Positions 18,765 to 27,538 of a stretch of 64,000 nucleotides of DNA are shown in pieces (the stretch's first letter is position 1; every line of letters begins with the position of its first letter). The notes below the pieces were generated by a model. It made no database searches and was not told the origin of the DNA. It saw only the letters and a list, made by a program, of their open reading frames with translations. This DNA comes from Sphingomonas sp. CBMAI 2297 (lineage in GTDB: Bacteria > Pseudomonadota > Alphaproteobacteria > Sphingomonadales > Sphingomonadaceae), in NCBI RefSeq assembly GCF_029870595.1, contig NZ_JAPDIR010000006.1:157362-221361 (forward strand), given 5' to 3'. Both the position numbers and the translations under genes were made by a program.

Positions 18765-19218
18765 TCGCGACGATGCCGAAGATGCACTCCAGGACCTATG
18801 GTTGAAGCTCGACCAGGTTCAGGCGCCGATCGCGCAGCCCGCGGCCTTCCTGTACCGGATGGCCGCGAACCACGCGACGGATCGCCGCATCGCGGCCGCG
18901 CGCCGCGTGGCGCGCGACGGTGCGTGGCTCGCGGCGCAGTCGCCGCCGCCCGCGATCGCCGACCCGGAAAGCACGATGGCCGCGGCGGACGATCGGCGGG
19001 CGCTGGAGCGGGCGATCGCCGCGATGCCCGAGCGCATGGCGACGGCGCTGCGCATGTTCAGGCTGGAGGAGCAGCCGCAACGGGCGGTCGCGGAGCATCT
19101 GGGTATCAGCGTGAGCGGCGTCGAGAAGCTGCTGGCGCGTGCCTATCGCAAAATTCACGATTCGCTGTCGGAGCCCGATGCTTCGGGCGAGACGAAAGGG
19201 GGCAGCAATGACGGCTGA
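18685..19218 (+). CDS. ECF RNA polymerase sigma factor, FecI type (cassette A)
   Basis: The 177-residue sigma-70 family protein has region 2 at residues 10-75 (DAEDALQDLWLKLDQ, FLYRMAANHATDRRI) and region 4 at 110-165 (ERMATALRMFRLEEQPQRAVAEHLGISVSGVEKLLARAYRKI). Start is GTG with GGAGGG eleven bases upstream. The stop overlaps the FecR gene start by 11 bp. It is expected to be released by the FecR partner when the downstream TonB receptor binds its ligand, and then to transcribe the receptor gene. Confidence 0.92.
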   Translation: MSQEDLKAIFIAQRPMLRRLLAARLGSRDDAEDALQDLWLKLDQVQAPIAQPAAFLYRMAANHATDRRIAAARRVARDGAWLAAQSPPPAIADPESTMAAADDRRALERAIAAMPERMATALRMFRLEEQPQRAVAEHLGISVSGVEKLLARAYRKIHDSLSEPDASGETKGGSNDG

Positions 19219-20152
19219 CCGAGTGGGCATCGTCGATCAGGCGATCGCCTGGCACTTGCGGCTCGCCGAAGCGGACGAAAGCGGCTGGGCGGCGTTCGTC
19301 GCCTGGCTGGAGGCGGATCCCGCGCATGCCGAGGCCTATGACCGCCTGGCAATCGGCGACCGGCTGCTGGACGCGGCGGCGTTCGCCCCGGCCCCCGCGC
19401 CCGTCGCCGACAACGACAATCCGCCCGCGCCGCGCCGCTGGCGGTGGGCGCTCGGCGGCGGCGCGGTCGCCGCGGCGCTCGCGGTGGCGGCGCTCCAGCC
19501 GGGCCTGCTCAAGCCGGCGTCGAGCACCTATGTCGTCGCCACGGCCAATGGCGAGCGCAGGACGGTGACGCTCGGGGACGGCACGCGCATCGAGCTTGGC
19601 GGCGGCACTTCGATCCGGCTCGACCGCGCCGACGATCGCGTCGCGTCGCTCGATCGCGGCGAGGCGGTATTCCATGTGCGCCACGACGCGGCCCGGCCGT
19701 TCACGGTCGACGCCGGCGGCGTCGCGGTGCGCGACCTCGGCACGGTGTTCGACCTCGCCGTGGCGGACAAGCGAGTCCATGTCGCCGTGGCCGAGGGCTC
19801 GGTCATGGTCCGGCCGGAGCGCGAGGCGCTGCGCCTCGGCGCCGGGGACGCGGTGGCGCTCGACCGGGGGAGCGGAAAGATCGCGCGCTCGCGCCTGGCG
19901 CCGGCGCTGGTCGGCGGATGGCGCACGGGCAGCCTTTCCTTCGACGGCGCCCAGGTGGGCGATGTGGCGGCGGCGCTGACGCGCCTCTACGGTACCGAAT
20001 TGGTACTTGCCCCGAACTTGTCCAACAAACCCTTTACGGGCATGGTCCGCTTCACCGGAGCTGCCGATCGCGACGTACCGCATCTGGCCGAACTGATCAG
20101 GGCAACGTCGCGACGTGAGGGCAATCGCTGGATATTGTCGGAAACGCCATAG
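19208..20152 (+). CDS. FecR-family anti-sigma/signal-transducing protein (cassette A)
   Basis: The 314-residue protein has the FecR layout. An N-terminal cytoplasmic DUF4880 helical part (AIAWHLRLAEADESGWAAFVAWLEADPAHAEAYDRL) precedes one membrane helix (~residues 72-92) and a periplasmic FecR domain (GERRTVTLGDGTRIELGGGTS, DLGTVFDLAVADKRVHVAVAEGSV). The C-terminal part resembles an STN fold (ALTRLYGTELVLAPN). The ATG at 19208 is preferred to an upstream in-frame Met because the family begins there and it overlaps the sigma stop by 11 bp. It carries the signal from receptor to sigma factor. Confidence 0.92.
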   Translation: MTADRVGIVDQAIAWHLRLAEADESGWAAFVAWLEADPAHAEAYDRLAIGDRLLDAAAFAPAPAPVADNDNPPAPRRWRWALGGGAVAAALAVAALQPGLLKPASSTYVVATANGERRTVTLGDGTRIELGGGTSIRLDRADDRVASLDRGEAVFHVRHDAARPFTVDAGGVAVRDLGTVFDLAVADKRVHVAVAEGSVMVRPEREALRLGAGDAVALDRGSGKIARSRLAPALVGGWRTGSLSFDGAQVGDVAAALTRLYGTELVLAPNLSNKPFTGMVRFTGAADRDVPHLAELIRATSRREGNRWILSETP

Positions 20153-22508
20153 GGCCACGGCATGGGCGCCGGCGCTCGCGCTGCTGCTGGCGCTGCCGTC
20201 CCCGCCCGCATGCGCGCAGCGGGCCACGCTGACGATACCGGCGACGACGCTCGACCAGGCATTGCTGATGCTCTCGCGCCAGGCCGGCGTGGAGATCATC
20301 AGTACCGAGCCCGGCTTGTCGCGGGTGCGCACGGTCGCGATCAGCGGCGTTCCCAATCTGGCCGCGGCGCTCTCCCGCCTGCTCGCCGGCACCGGCTACA
20401 AGGCGGAGCGCGCCGGTCACGGATATCGCGTCGTGCGTGTGCGTATCGCCCCCGTTCCCCTTCCGCCACGACCCAGGCAGAGGCCCAAGCCGGCGCCCGC
20501 GCCGGCCACGGAACCCGCGGACTCCGACGAGATCGTCGTCGAGGCCAACAAGCAGCGCGTGCCGCTGCTCCGCTATCCGGGCAGCCTGACCACCCTGCGC
20601 GGCAGCGACATACCGGCACCCTCGGGGAACAGCCTGTCGGACATCGCCGGCTCCACTCCGATCCTGCAGAGCACCCTGCTCGGCCCCGGCCGCAACAAGG
20701 TCTTCATCCGGGGCGTCGCCGACAGCAGCTTCAACGGCAGCACCCAATCGCCGACCAGCGTCTATTTCGACGACGTCCAGTTGAACTATTCCGGCCCGGA
20801 CGCGGGACTGCGGCTCTACGACATGCGCAGCATCGACGTGCTCGAAGGGCCGCAGGGCACGCTCTACGGCTCGGGAGCGATCGGCGGCGTGATCCGGCTG
20901 ACCTCCAATCCGGCCAGCGTGACCGACACGTCCGCGTCGATGATCGCCGGCACCACCGTCACCGACGATAGCGAGCCCGGGTTCGACATGGCCGGGATCG
21001 TCAACGTGCCGGTGGTGCGGGACCGGCTGGGCCTGCGCGCGGTCGCCTATCGCGTGCGCGACGGCGGCTATATCGACGATGCGACCCGGCGCCTGCGCAA
21101 CACCAATCGCGTCGACACCACCGGCGGCCGGCTGGCGCTGCGCCTCGATCCGGGCGTCGGCTGGCGCGTCGAGGCCAGCGGCGCGATCCAGTCGATCGAC
21201 ATGCGCGACGGCCAATATTCCGACGCCGCCGGCAAGTCCCTGGTGCGCTATTCGCGCCTCGCACAGCCCTTTCACAGCGCGCTCTGGCTGGGCCGCGTCG
21301 TCGCTTCGAAGGACTGGGACAGCGGCTTGCGCCTGATCATCGCGAACGGCATCGTCGCGCAGCATTCGGTCGAACAGTTCGACGCCTCGCCGCGCGGCCC
21401 GGGGCCGACGACGCGATATCGCGCCGACCGCGACAAGCTGCTCGTCAGCCACGAGACCCGCCTCTCGCGCTCGCTCGGCAACGGCAATTCCTGGGTGGTC
21501 GGCTTCGCGCTGGTCAGCGATCGCGACATTCTCTCGCGCGCGCTCGAAACCTCGGCCACGGATCGTTCGCTGATCGGCGTCACCAACGTGTCGCGCGCCG
21601 CCTCCCTGTTCGGCGAGGCGAGCTTCGCGGTGTTCGACGATATCTCGCTGACCCTGGGCGCGCGCGCCACCATGGGCCGCAACGACGGCGAACCCTCCAG
21701 CACCCCGCGCGGCGGCAGCTTCACCAAGGGGCGATCGACGCACCGGATCGATCCCACCCTCGCCTTCTCCTGGCGGCTGGCCCCCATGCTCGCGATGTTC
21801 GGCCGCTTTCAGACGAGCTACCGCACCGGCGGCCTCGCGGTCGCGGCGGGGACGGGCCGCGTCGCGGACTATCTTTCCGATGTCATCCAGGTGGGCGAAA
21901 TCGGCCTTCGCAAGCTGCGCGCCGGCCCGACCGGCCTCGCCTTCTCGCTGGATCTGTCGACCGCGCACTGGCGCAATATCCAGGCCGACCTCATCACCCA
22001 GCGCGGGCAGCCCTATACCGCGAATATCGGCGACGCCCGGATCCGCGCGATCGAGGCCAATTTCGATTGGGTGCCGATCGCCGGCCTCCATGCCGGCGGA
22101 TCGATCTTCTTCACCGCCAACCAGGTGACCGGGCCGATCGCCAATGCCTCCCGGCGCGACAACCGGCGCCTTCCGGAAACACCGCCGCTCGCCGCCGCCG
22201 CCAGCCTCTCCTATAGCGCGCCCTCCCATCGTTTCGCGCCGCGTTTCGGCATGACCGCCAATTATGTCGGGCGCTCGGTGCTCGGTACGGGCGATTTCCT
22301 CGACATCAGCCAGGGCCGCTATTGGGTGATGGGCGCTTCGGCGGGCGCGCGCATCGGCCGCGTCGAAGTATCGCTCGATATCGACAATCTCTTCAATGCC
22401 GCCGCCAACCGGTTTGCCTTCGGCAATCCCTTCACGCTCGTCGTGCGCGACCAGGCGACGCCGTTGCGGCCGCGCAGCGCGCGCCTTGGCATTTCCGTCA
22501 ATTGGTGA
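20115..22508 (+). CDS. TonB-dependent transducer/receptor with STN domain (cassette A)
   Basis: The 797-residue outer-membrane receptor starts at GTG inside the end of fecR (38-bp overlap). A signal peptide (ALALLLALPSPPACA) precedes an STN signalling domain at ~35-105 (TTLDQALLMLSRQAGVEII, LAAALSRLLAGTGYKAE), a Pro-rich linker, a TonB box-like DEIVVEA and the plug (RNKVFIRGVADSSFNG, VLEGPQGTLYGSGAIGGVIRL). The barrel ends in ARLGISVNW. The STN domain marks it as a transducer that contacts FecR. The ligand is unknown. It is a clear paralogue of the receptor at 23489-25840. Confidence 0.93.
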   Translation: MRAIAGYCRKRHRATAWAPALALLLALPSPPACAQRATLTIPATTLDQALLMLSRQAGVEIISTEPGLSRVRTVAISGVPNLAAALSRLLAGTGYKAERAGHGYRVVRVRIAPVPLPPRPRQRPKPAPAPATEPADSDEIVVEANKQRVPLLRYPGSLTTLRGSDIPAPSGNSLSDIAGSTPILQSTLLGPGRNKVFIRGVADSSFNGSTQSPTSVYFDDVQLNYSGPDAGLRLYDMRSIDVLEGPQGTLYGSGAIGGVIRLTSNPASVTDTSASMIAGTTVTDDSEPGFDMAGIVNVPVVRDRLGLRAVAYRVRDGGYIDDATRRLRNTNRVDTTGGRLALRLDPGVGWRVEASGAIQSIDMRDGQYSDAAGKSLVRYSRLAQPFHSALWLGRVVASKDWDSGLRLIIANGIVAQHSVEQFDASPRGPGPTTRYRADRDKLLVSHETRLSRSLGNGNSWVVGFALVSDRDILSRALETSATDRSLIGVTNVSRAASLFGEASFAVFDDISLTLGARATMGRNDGEPSSTPRGGSFTKGRSTHRIDPTLAFSWRLAPMLAMFGRFQTSYRTGGLAVAAGTGRVADYLSDVIQVGEIGLRKLRAGPTGLAFSLDLSTAHWRNIQADLITQRGQPYTANIGDARIRAIEANFDWVPIAGLHAGGSIFFTANQVTGPIANASRRDNRRLPETPPLAAAASLSYSAPSHRFAPRFGMTANYVGRSVLGTGDFLDISQGRYWVMGASAGARIGRVEVSLDIDNLFNAAANRFAFGNPFTLVVRDQATPLRPRSARLGISVNW

Positions 22509-22524
22509 GACGGACGCATCCGTG

Positions 22525-23475
22525 ATGGAAAACCACCCGATGCCCGAGGATCCGAGGTCCGATCAGGAGCACCCGCAGCGCCAGCGCGTGCTGCGCTGGC
22601 TCGGCATCGCGCTGTCGGTCGTCACGCTGGGCGCCATCGTGTTCGCCGTTCGCGGGCTGGATTTCGGCGACCTGCTGCGGTCCACGCCCGGCGACCCGCT
22701 GTTCTGGCTGGCCTTCATCGCTTCGTACCTGCTCGTCCCGGGCGTGGAATGGCTGATCTATCGCAAGCTCTGGCGCCTGCCGCCGAGCGGCATGCTGCCG
22801 TTGCTGCGCAAGCAGGTCGCGAACGAGCTGCTGCTCGGCTATTCGGGCGATGCGCAACTCTATCTATGGGTGCGCCAGCACGGGGGCGGCGCCAGCGCGG
22901 CCGCCGCGGTGAAGGACGTCGCCATTCTCTCCGCCGCCGCCGGCAACGTCGCGACGCTGGCCATGATGGCGGCGACGGCACCGATGCTCTGGTCGCTGAT
23001 CGATACCGGCTGGCTGCGCGCGCTGGGCATATCCATCGGGCTGGTGACTCTCGTCTCGCTGGCGATCTTCCTGTTCCGCAACGCGCTGTTCGGCCTGTCG
23101 AGCCGCCAGCTCTGGCAGATCTTCGCCGCCCATCTGCTGCGTCTGTTCCTGTCGATCCTGCTGCTCGCGGTGATGTGGCACGTGCTCGTCCCCCAGGCCA
23201 CGGTGGCCTGGCTGCTGCTGCTTGCCACGGTCCGCCTGATGCTTTCGCGCCTGCCGCTGTTCCCGAACAAGGACGCGCTGTTTGCCGGCGCGACGATATT
23301 CGCGCTGGGCGCCGGATCGGATACCTCGCGCGCGATCGCGCTGGTGGCGGCACTCACCATCGCCGCGCACATCGCCTTGCTGCCGCTGACCTATCTGCCC
23401 CTGCTGCGCAACTGGCTGCCCGGCTCCAACCGCGCCGGACGCGTGAAGGACCGGCCCATGATCGAGCCGGAATAG
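22525..23475 (+). CDS. Polytopic membrane protein, possibly LPG-synthase-TM (UPF0104)-like
   Basis: The 316-residue protein has about eight hydrophobic segments between residues 25 and 295, with charged short ends (MENHPMPEDPRSDQEH at the start, KDRPMIEPE at the end). The pattern, with TM2 followed by VEWLIYRKLWRLPPSG, is reminiscent of the membrane half of lysylphosphatidylglycerol synthase and UPF0104 proteins, but no catalytic motif is visible. It begins 16 bp after the cassette A receptor stop and is probably the fourth gene of that operon. An ATG five codons later is an alternative start. Its stop lies 13 bp from the convergent cassette B receptor stop. Confidence 0.72.
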   Translation: MENHPMPEDPRSDQEHPQRQRVLRWLGIALSVVTLGAIVFAVRGLDFGDLLRSTPGDPLFWLAFIASYLLVPGVEWLIYRKLWRLPPSGMLPLLRKQVANELLLGYSGDAQLYLWVRQHGGGASAAAAVKDVAILSAAAGNVATLAMMAATAPMLWSLIDTGWLRALGISIGLVTLVSLAIFLFRNALFGLSSRQLWQIFAAHLLRLFLSILLLAVMWHVLVPQATVAWLLLLATVRLMLSRLPLFPNKDALFAGATIFALGAGSDTSRAIALVAALTIAAHIALLPLTYLPLLRNWLPGSNRAGRVKDRPMIEPE

Positions 23476-23488
23476 GCGCGCGGAACCT

Positions 23489-25840
23489 TCAGAAGCGCGC
23501 GTCGAGGCCCAGGCGGATGGTCCGCGGCCGCAACGGCGTCATCTGATTGCGCTGGGCCAGGCCGAACGGGTTGCCAAAGGCGAAGCTGTTGCCGCGGACG
23601 TCGCCGAGGTTCGTGACGTCCAGCGAGATGCCGAACCTGCCAAAGCCCAGGCGGCTGCCAATGTCGCCCACGGAATAATTCCCCTGCGGGATATCGAGCA
23701 GCGGCCCGACGCCGAGCCGCGACGCTCCGACATGACGCAGAGAGGCCTCGCCGCTGAGCGTGATGCCCGACGCGATCTCGCGCCGCCAGGCCGCAACGGC
23801 GCGCGCGCCGTTGCGCGCGACGTTCGGCAGGGTCCGCTCGCCCGGAGCGACGAACTCCGGCGCGGGCGCGTAGAGATCGCTGTTATTCAGGAAGGCCGAT
23901 GCGGTGATCGTCAGGTCCGGCGACGCGCGCCATATGATATCGCCATCCAGGCCATAGATCCTCCCGCTGCCGATATTGGCGGTATAGGGAAGGCCCGAGC
24001 GGTCGATGAGGTCGGCCTGGATATTGTTCCAGTCGGCATAGAAGAAGGCGGCGCGGACCGACAGGCGGTCGCGCTCCTGGTTGCCCAGGCGAATGCCGAA
24101 CTCGCTCATGATCAGGTCGTCGGTCGCGAACTTGCGGGATTCCAGCGCGGATCCGGACGGCGCCACGGCCAGGCCGCCGGCCCGATATCCCTGCTGGTAA
24201 TGAAGGAAGGCCGAGAAGTTCCTGCTCGGGTGCCAGTCCAGCGCCACGGTCGGCGAGAAGCGCAGCTCATTGATGAACGGCTCCTTCGACTTCTCCACCG
24301 GGCTGTCGAGCAGATTGCCGACGTTGCGCGCGAACGTCACTCGGCCGCCGATCGTGCCGGTGAGGCGACGGAACAACGGCCGCGAGAGCTGGCCGAATAT
24401 GGCGGCCTCCGCCTGCTGGTTGAGAACGCCCGCGATCCGTGCGGGCGCCTCGGGAGGGCCGAGCGAACGGGACGATGCGCTGATGTTGTAGATGCTCGAA
24501 ATGCCCACCACCCAGGGATAGCGCGCGCCGCCGCCGGACAGCCGCGTCTCCTGGTTGAAGAGCGTGATATTGTTGTTTTCCTCGTAGCGCGCGGGCGCCC
24601 CGGAGCCGTCATGGCCCGTCGCGTCGAAGATGGTCCGCAAGTCGTGGCGGACGATCGACGTGGTCGAGACCAGCTCGGCACGCCGGAACTTCCGGCGCGC
24701 GGTGAGATAGGCCAGGTAATAGGTGTTCCTGAAGGGCTGGGCGATCGCATTGTCCCGGGTCAGCGGCGGATCGCCGCGCACCGTATACTGCCCGTCCTGG
24801 GTGGACGTGTTGTGGGTGGCGCTGCCGAAATCGACGGTGAAGCCCCACAGATCCTCGACGCGCCAGGCCATGCGCTGGCCATAGCTGGTCGTATTGTTGA
24901 TGTTTCGCCGACCGCGCGCGGGCGCGTCGATATACCCCGCCTCGCGCGTGGCGAACGCGACGAAGCGGACGGCGACCCGGCCATTGGCGATCGGCAGGTT
25001 GAGCATCGTGGCGCCATCGCCCCCCACGCCGCCGAGCCGGGTGCCGCTGACCCCGGCGGACACCGTCGTCGACAGTGCATGCGTGTCCGGTTCGTTGGGC
25101 ACGAGGCGGATGATGCCGCCAAGCGAACTCGCGCCGTAAAGCGTGCCCTGCGGCCCCACCAGCACTTCGATGCGCTGCATGTCATAGAGGTTCAGGTTCG
25201 GGTCCGGCGCGTTGTAGTTGAGCCGCACGTCGCCGAGATACTGGCCGACCGTGGCCTGGGTCGGGCCGTTGAAGCTGCTGTCCGCGATGCCGCGAATGAA
25301 CAGCTTGTTGCGCGCCGAGCCCAGATTGGTGGACCCGACCGAGGGCAGCAGCTTGGTGATCGCGGCCGTGCCCCCGGCGGCATTGCGCGCCACCCAGCCG
25401 GGATCGAGCGCGACCAGCTTGACCGAGCCCGGATAGCTGTCGATCGGGATCGACTGCTTGCTGGCGGTGACGACGATTTCCGGCGCCCAGTCGGGCAGGT
25501 CCGGCGGAGCGGGCGGCGACGGGCGCCTCTGGACCTGCTTCGCCGGCACGCGTTTCCGCACGATGCGGACGGTATTGCGGTCGTAGAATATCGCTTCCGC
25601 GCCAGTCCCCCGCAAGGCGCGGTCGAGCGCGGCGCGCAGGGACACATTGCCCCTGACGCCGGGGGAGCGCCGGGCGGCAAGGTCCGGGTCGGTCACCGCG
25701 ATGGTGGCGCCGCCCTGCTCGCCCAGGGCGGCCGCGACCGCGCCCAGGCGGCCGGGCGGAACGTCGAACCGCTGCGCGTGCGCGATGCCGACACCGAAAA
25801 AGGAAGCCGCGGCGAGTGCCGCCCAGTTAACGTTCCGCAC
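23489..25840 (-). CDS. TonB-dependent transducer/receptor with STN domain (cassette B)
   Basis: The 783-residue receptor parallels cassette A. A signal peptide ends near IAHAQ. An STN domain (GRLGAVAAALGEQGGATIAV, LRAALDRALRGTGAEAI) is followed by a Pro-rich linker, EIVVTASKQ, and a plug with RNKLFIRGIADSSFNG and VLVGPQGTLYGASSLGGIIRL. The barrel ends IRLGLDARF. Start is GTG and overlaps the fecR stop by 14 bp. Shared signature blocks with the cassette A receptor show recent common ancestry, but the two differ through most of the barrel and so probably see different ligands. Confidence 0.93.
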   Translation of the reverse strand: MRNVNWAALAAASFFGVGIAHAQRFDVPPGRLGAVAAALGEQGGATIAVTDPDLAARRSPGVRGNVSLRAALDRALRGTGAEAIFYDRNTVRIVRKRVPAKQVQRRPSPPAPPDLPDWAPEIVVTASKQSIPIDSYPGSVKLVALDPGWVARNAAGGTAAITKLLPSVGSTNLGSARNKLFIRGIADSSFNGPTQATVGQYLGDVRLNYNAPDPNLNLYDMQRIEVLVGPQGTLYGASSLGGIIRLVPNEPDTHALSTTVSAGVSGTRLGGVGGDGATMLNLPIANGRVAVRFVAFATREAGYIDAPARGRRNINNTTSYGQRMAWRVEDLWGFTVDFGSATHNTSTQDGQYTVRGDPPLTRDNAIAQPFRNTYYLAYLTARRKFRRAELVSTTSIVRHDLRTIFDATGHDGSGAPARYEENNNITLFNQETRLSGGGARYPWVVGISSIYNISASSRSLGPPEAPARIAGVLNQQAEAAIFGQLSRPLFRRLTGTIGGRVTFARNVGNLLDSPVEKSKEPFINELRFSPTVALDWHPSRNFSAFLHYQQGYRAGGLAVAPSGSALESRKFATDDLIMSEFGIRLGNQERDRLSVRAAFFYADWNNIQADLIDRSGLPYTANIGSGRIYGLDGDIIWRASPDLTITASAFLNNSDLYAPAPEFVAPGERTLPNVARNGARAVAAWRREIASGITLSGEASLRHVGASRLGVGPLLDIPQGNYSVGDIGSRLGFGRFGISLDVTNLGDVRGNSFAFGNPFGLAQRNQMTPLRPRTIRLGLDARF

Positions 25841-26804
25841 CGGCAGCGGTCATCGTCCAGCCTCCGGCGCTCGGCGCAACCGTCACGTCCAGGGCCGGCG
25901 TCAGGCGCTTGAGCTCGTCGGGGCCGGTGCCGCGCAGGGCGATCGCACCGGAAAACGGGCGGTCCGCGATATCGGGAGCGGCGGCGATGCGCAGGCCGAG
26001 CGCCCTGCCGAGATCCGCCGCCACCTGCGACAAGGGCTCCCCGGAATAGACGAGCCGCCCCGTCCGCCAGCCGCCGACCGAACCGATCGCGGCGCGAGAC
26101 ACCCGGGGAGTCCCGGCCGAAGACGGATCGAACACCGCCTGCCCGGCATCCAGGGAAATCTTCCGCCCCCCGGACTCGTAGAGCACCTTGCCCTCGGCGA
26201 CCGCCACGCGAACCGCCGCCGCGTCCCGCACCACGTTGAACACGGTGCCGACATCCACGACCTTGCGGCCGGCGACCTCGAGCGTGAACGGCCTGGCGCC
26301 GTCATGCTGGACCTGGAACAGCGCCTCCCCGGCTTCCAGCGAAGCGAAGCGCGGATCCTTGCGGTCGAAGCGCATGCGCGTCGCGCCGTTGAGGGTGACC
26401 TGCGTGCCCGCCTCCAGGCTGATCGTCCGGTGCTGCCCGGGTTCGGTCGTCACTTCGTACCGGCTGCTGGCCGCCGGCGGCAGCAAGGCCAGCGCAGCGA
26501 CGGCCGCCGCGCCGCCGCCGATCCCCCACCAGCGCCAGCCCGGCCGCTGTCGCCGGAGGTCGGCATCGGCATCGGCATCGGCGTCGGCGTCGGCGTCGTT
26601 CGCCGCTTCCCGGAAGGTCACCCCGGGCAATAGCGGCTCCAGCGCGAGATCGGCCCGCTCGATCTCGTCGTAGAGCGCCGCGTGGAGCGGGTCCTCGGCC
26701 AGCCACTCGGCGAATCCCTCCCATGCCGCATCGTCGCCATGGCGCAGTCGGATATGCCATTCGATGGCGCGGGCGCGCACGCTGTCCTGTGCCTCAGATG
26801 TCAT
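25827..26804 (-). CDS. FecR-family anti-sigma/signal-transducing protein (cassette B)
   Basis: The 325-residue protein has a DUF4880 N-terminus (AIEWHLRLRHGDDAAWEGFAEWLAEDP without a full run shown elsewhere), one membrane helix near residues 95-115 and a periplasmic FecR domain (HRTISLEAGTQVTLNGATRM, VVDVGTVFNVVRDAAAVRVAV). A run of Asp-Ala dipeptides just before the membrane helix is encoded by a six-unit hexanucleotide repeat. The frame is open upstream but ATG at 26804, with AGAGG before it, is the family-consistent start and overlaps the sigma gene end by 11 bp. Confidence 0.92.
   Translation of the reverse strand: MTSEAQDSVRARAIEWHIRLRHGDDAAWEGFAEWLAEDPLHAALYDEIERADLALEPLLPGVTFREAANDADADADADADADLRRQRPGWRWWGIGGGAAAVAALALLPPAASSRYEVTTEPGQHRTISLEAGTQVTLNGATRMRFDRKDPRFASLEAGEALFQVQHDGARPFTLEVAGRKVVDVGTVFNVVRDAAAVRVAVAEGKVLYESGGRKISLDAGQAVFDPSSAGTPRVSRAAIGSVGGWRTGRLVYSGEPLSQVAADLGRALGLRIAAAPDIADRPFSGAIALRGTGPDELKRLTPALDVTVAPSAGGWTMTAAGAER
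26562..26597. repeat. Hexanucleotide tandem repeat (GGCATC/GGCGTC, six units) inside fecR B
   Basis: Three GGCATC units are followed by three GGCGTC units. On the coding (minus) strand they specify alternating Asp and Ala in the cytoplasmic linker before the membrane helix. The unit is a multiple of three, so length change would keep the frame and alter only linker length. Confidence 0.9.
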
Positions 26805-27390
26805 GACGACCTCTCTCGATCCTGAGATGCCGCGAACCGCCGCCATCCCCATCAAGCCGAAACTTCGCGGCGGCAATGGCCTCATAGGCGCGGGCGAGAT
26901 GCTTTTCGACCGCGCTGACGCTGATGCCGAGATCCGCGGCGATCCGGCGCTGGGGTTCGCCGTCGATCCGGAAGCGGCGGAAAATGGTGCGGGTCCGCTC
27001 CGGCAGCCCGTCGAGCACGCGCTGCAGGAGCGCGAGCTGCTCACGGGCGATCAGATGCGCCTCGACCGAAGGCCGCTCGTCAATCTCCCGTTCCTCCCCG
27101 CTATGCGCGTCGACCCAATCCTCCTCGCGCCGCACGCGCCGCCCCGCGGTGCGGCGCCATCCGAGGAAATGGTTGTTCGTCATGCGATAGAGATAGGCGC
27201 GCGGCTCGGCGACCGGGCCGATCCTCTCCTCCAGCAGCTTGAGATGAACTTCCTGGAGAATGTCCTCGGCCTCGTCCGCGGTCGCGCCGCGCAGCGAGAG
27301 ATAGCGCGACAATGCGGAGCGGCTCTCGGTGAAGGTCCGAACCAGACCGCCACCGGCGAGACTCTGCCCATCGCGCTCATCCTCCGACAT
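26794..27390 (-). CDS. ECF RNA polymerase sigma factor, FecI type (cassette B)
   Basis: The 198-residue protein has sigma region 2 (EAEDILQEVHLKLLEERIG, AYLYRMTNNHFLGWRR) and region 4 (ERTRTIFRRFRIDGEPQRRIAADLGISVSAVEKHLARAYEAI). It heads a minus-strand cassette with FecR and a TonB receptor. No strong ribosome-binding site is visible before the ATG at 27390. The 11-bp overlap with fecR is the same length as in cassette A. Confidence 0.92.
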   Translation of the reverse strand: MSEDERDGQSLAGGGLVRTFTESRSALSRYLSLRGATADEAEDILQEVHLKLLEERIGPVAEPRAYLYRMTNNHFLGWRRTAGRRVRREEDWVDAHSGEEREIDERPSVEAHLIAREQLALLQRVLDGLPERTRTIFRRFRIDGEPQRRIAADLGISVSAVEKHLARAYEAIAAAKFRLDGDGGGSRHLRIERGRHDI

Positions 27391-27461
27391 GCCGCGGTAC
27401 TAGCCCTGGAGCCGGCCACTAACAATCCGGTGCCGAGAGCGTAACGAGCGGCCCCGATCCC

Positions 27462-27487
27462 GGCGCGCGGAGGCGCCGATTTTTTTT
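27462..27487 (+). terminator. Orphan intrinsic terminator or attenuator upstream of the 27539 frame
   Basis: GGCGC (27462-27466) pairs with GCGCC (27473-27477) around a 6-nt loop, and eight T residues follow at 27480-27487. No plus-strand gene ends before it, because the sigma gene is on the other strand. It could end a short leader or a small RNA from the 27391-27461 region, or attenuate the downstream gene. Confidence 0.5.
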
Positions 27488-27538
27488 GATGAGGGTGGTC
27501 GAAGGCGCCGGTGTCTCAGGCAGGAAAGGAGACAGACG

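Noticed and set aside
20097..25912. Large antisense frames opposite both STN receptors
   Set aside because: They run exactly antisense to strongly supported receptor genes and have shadow-type composition.
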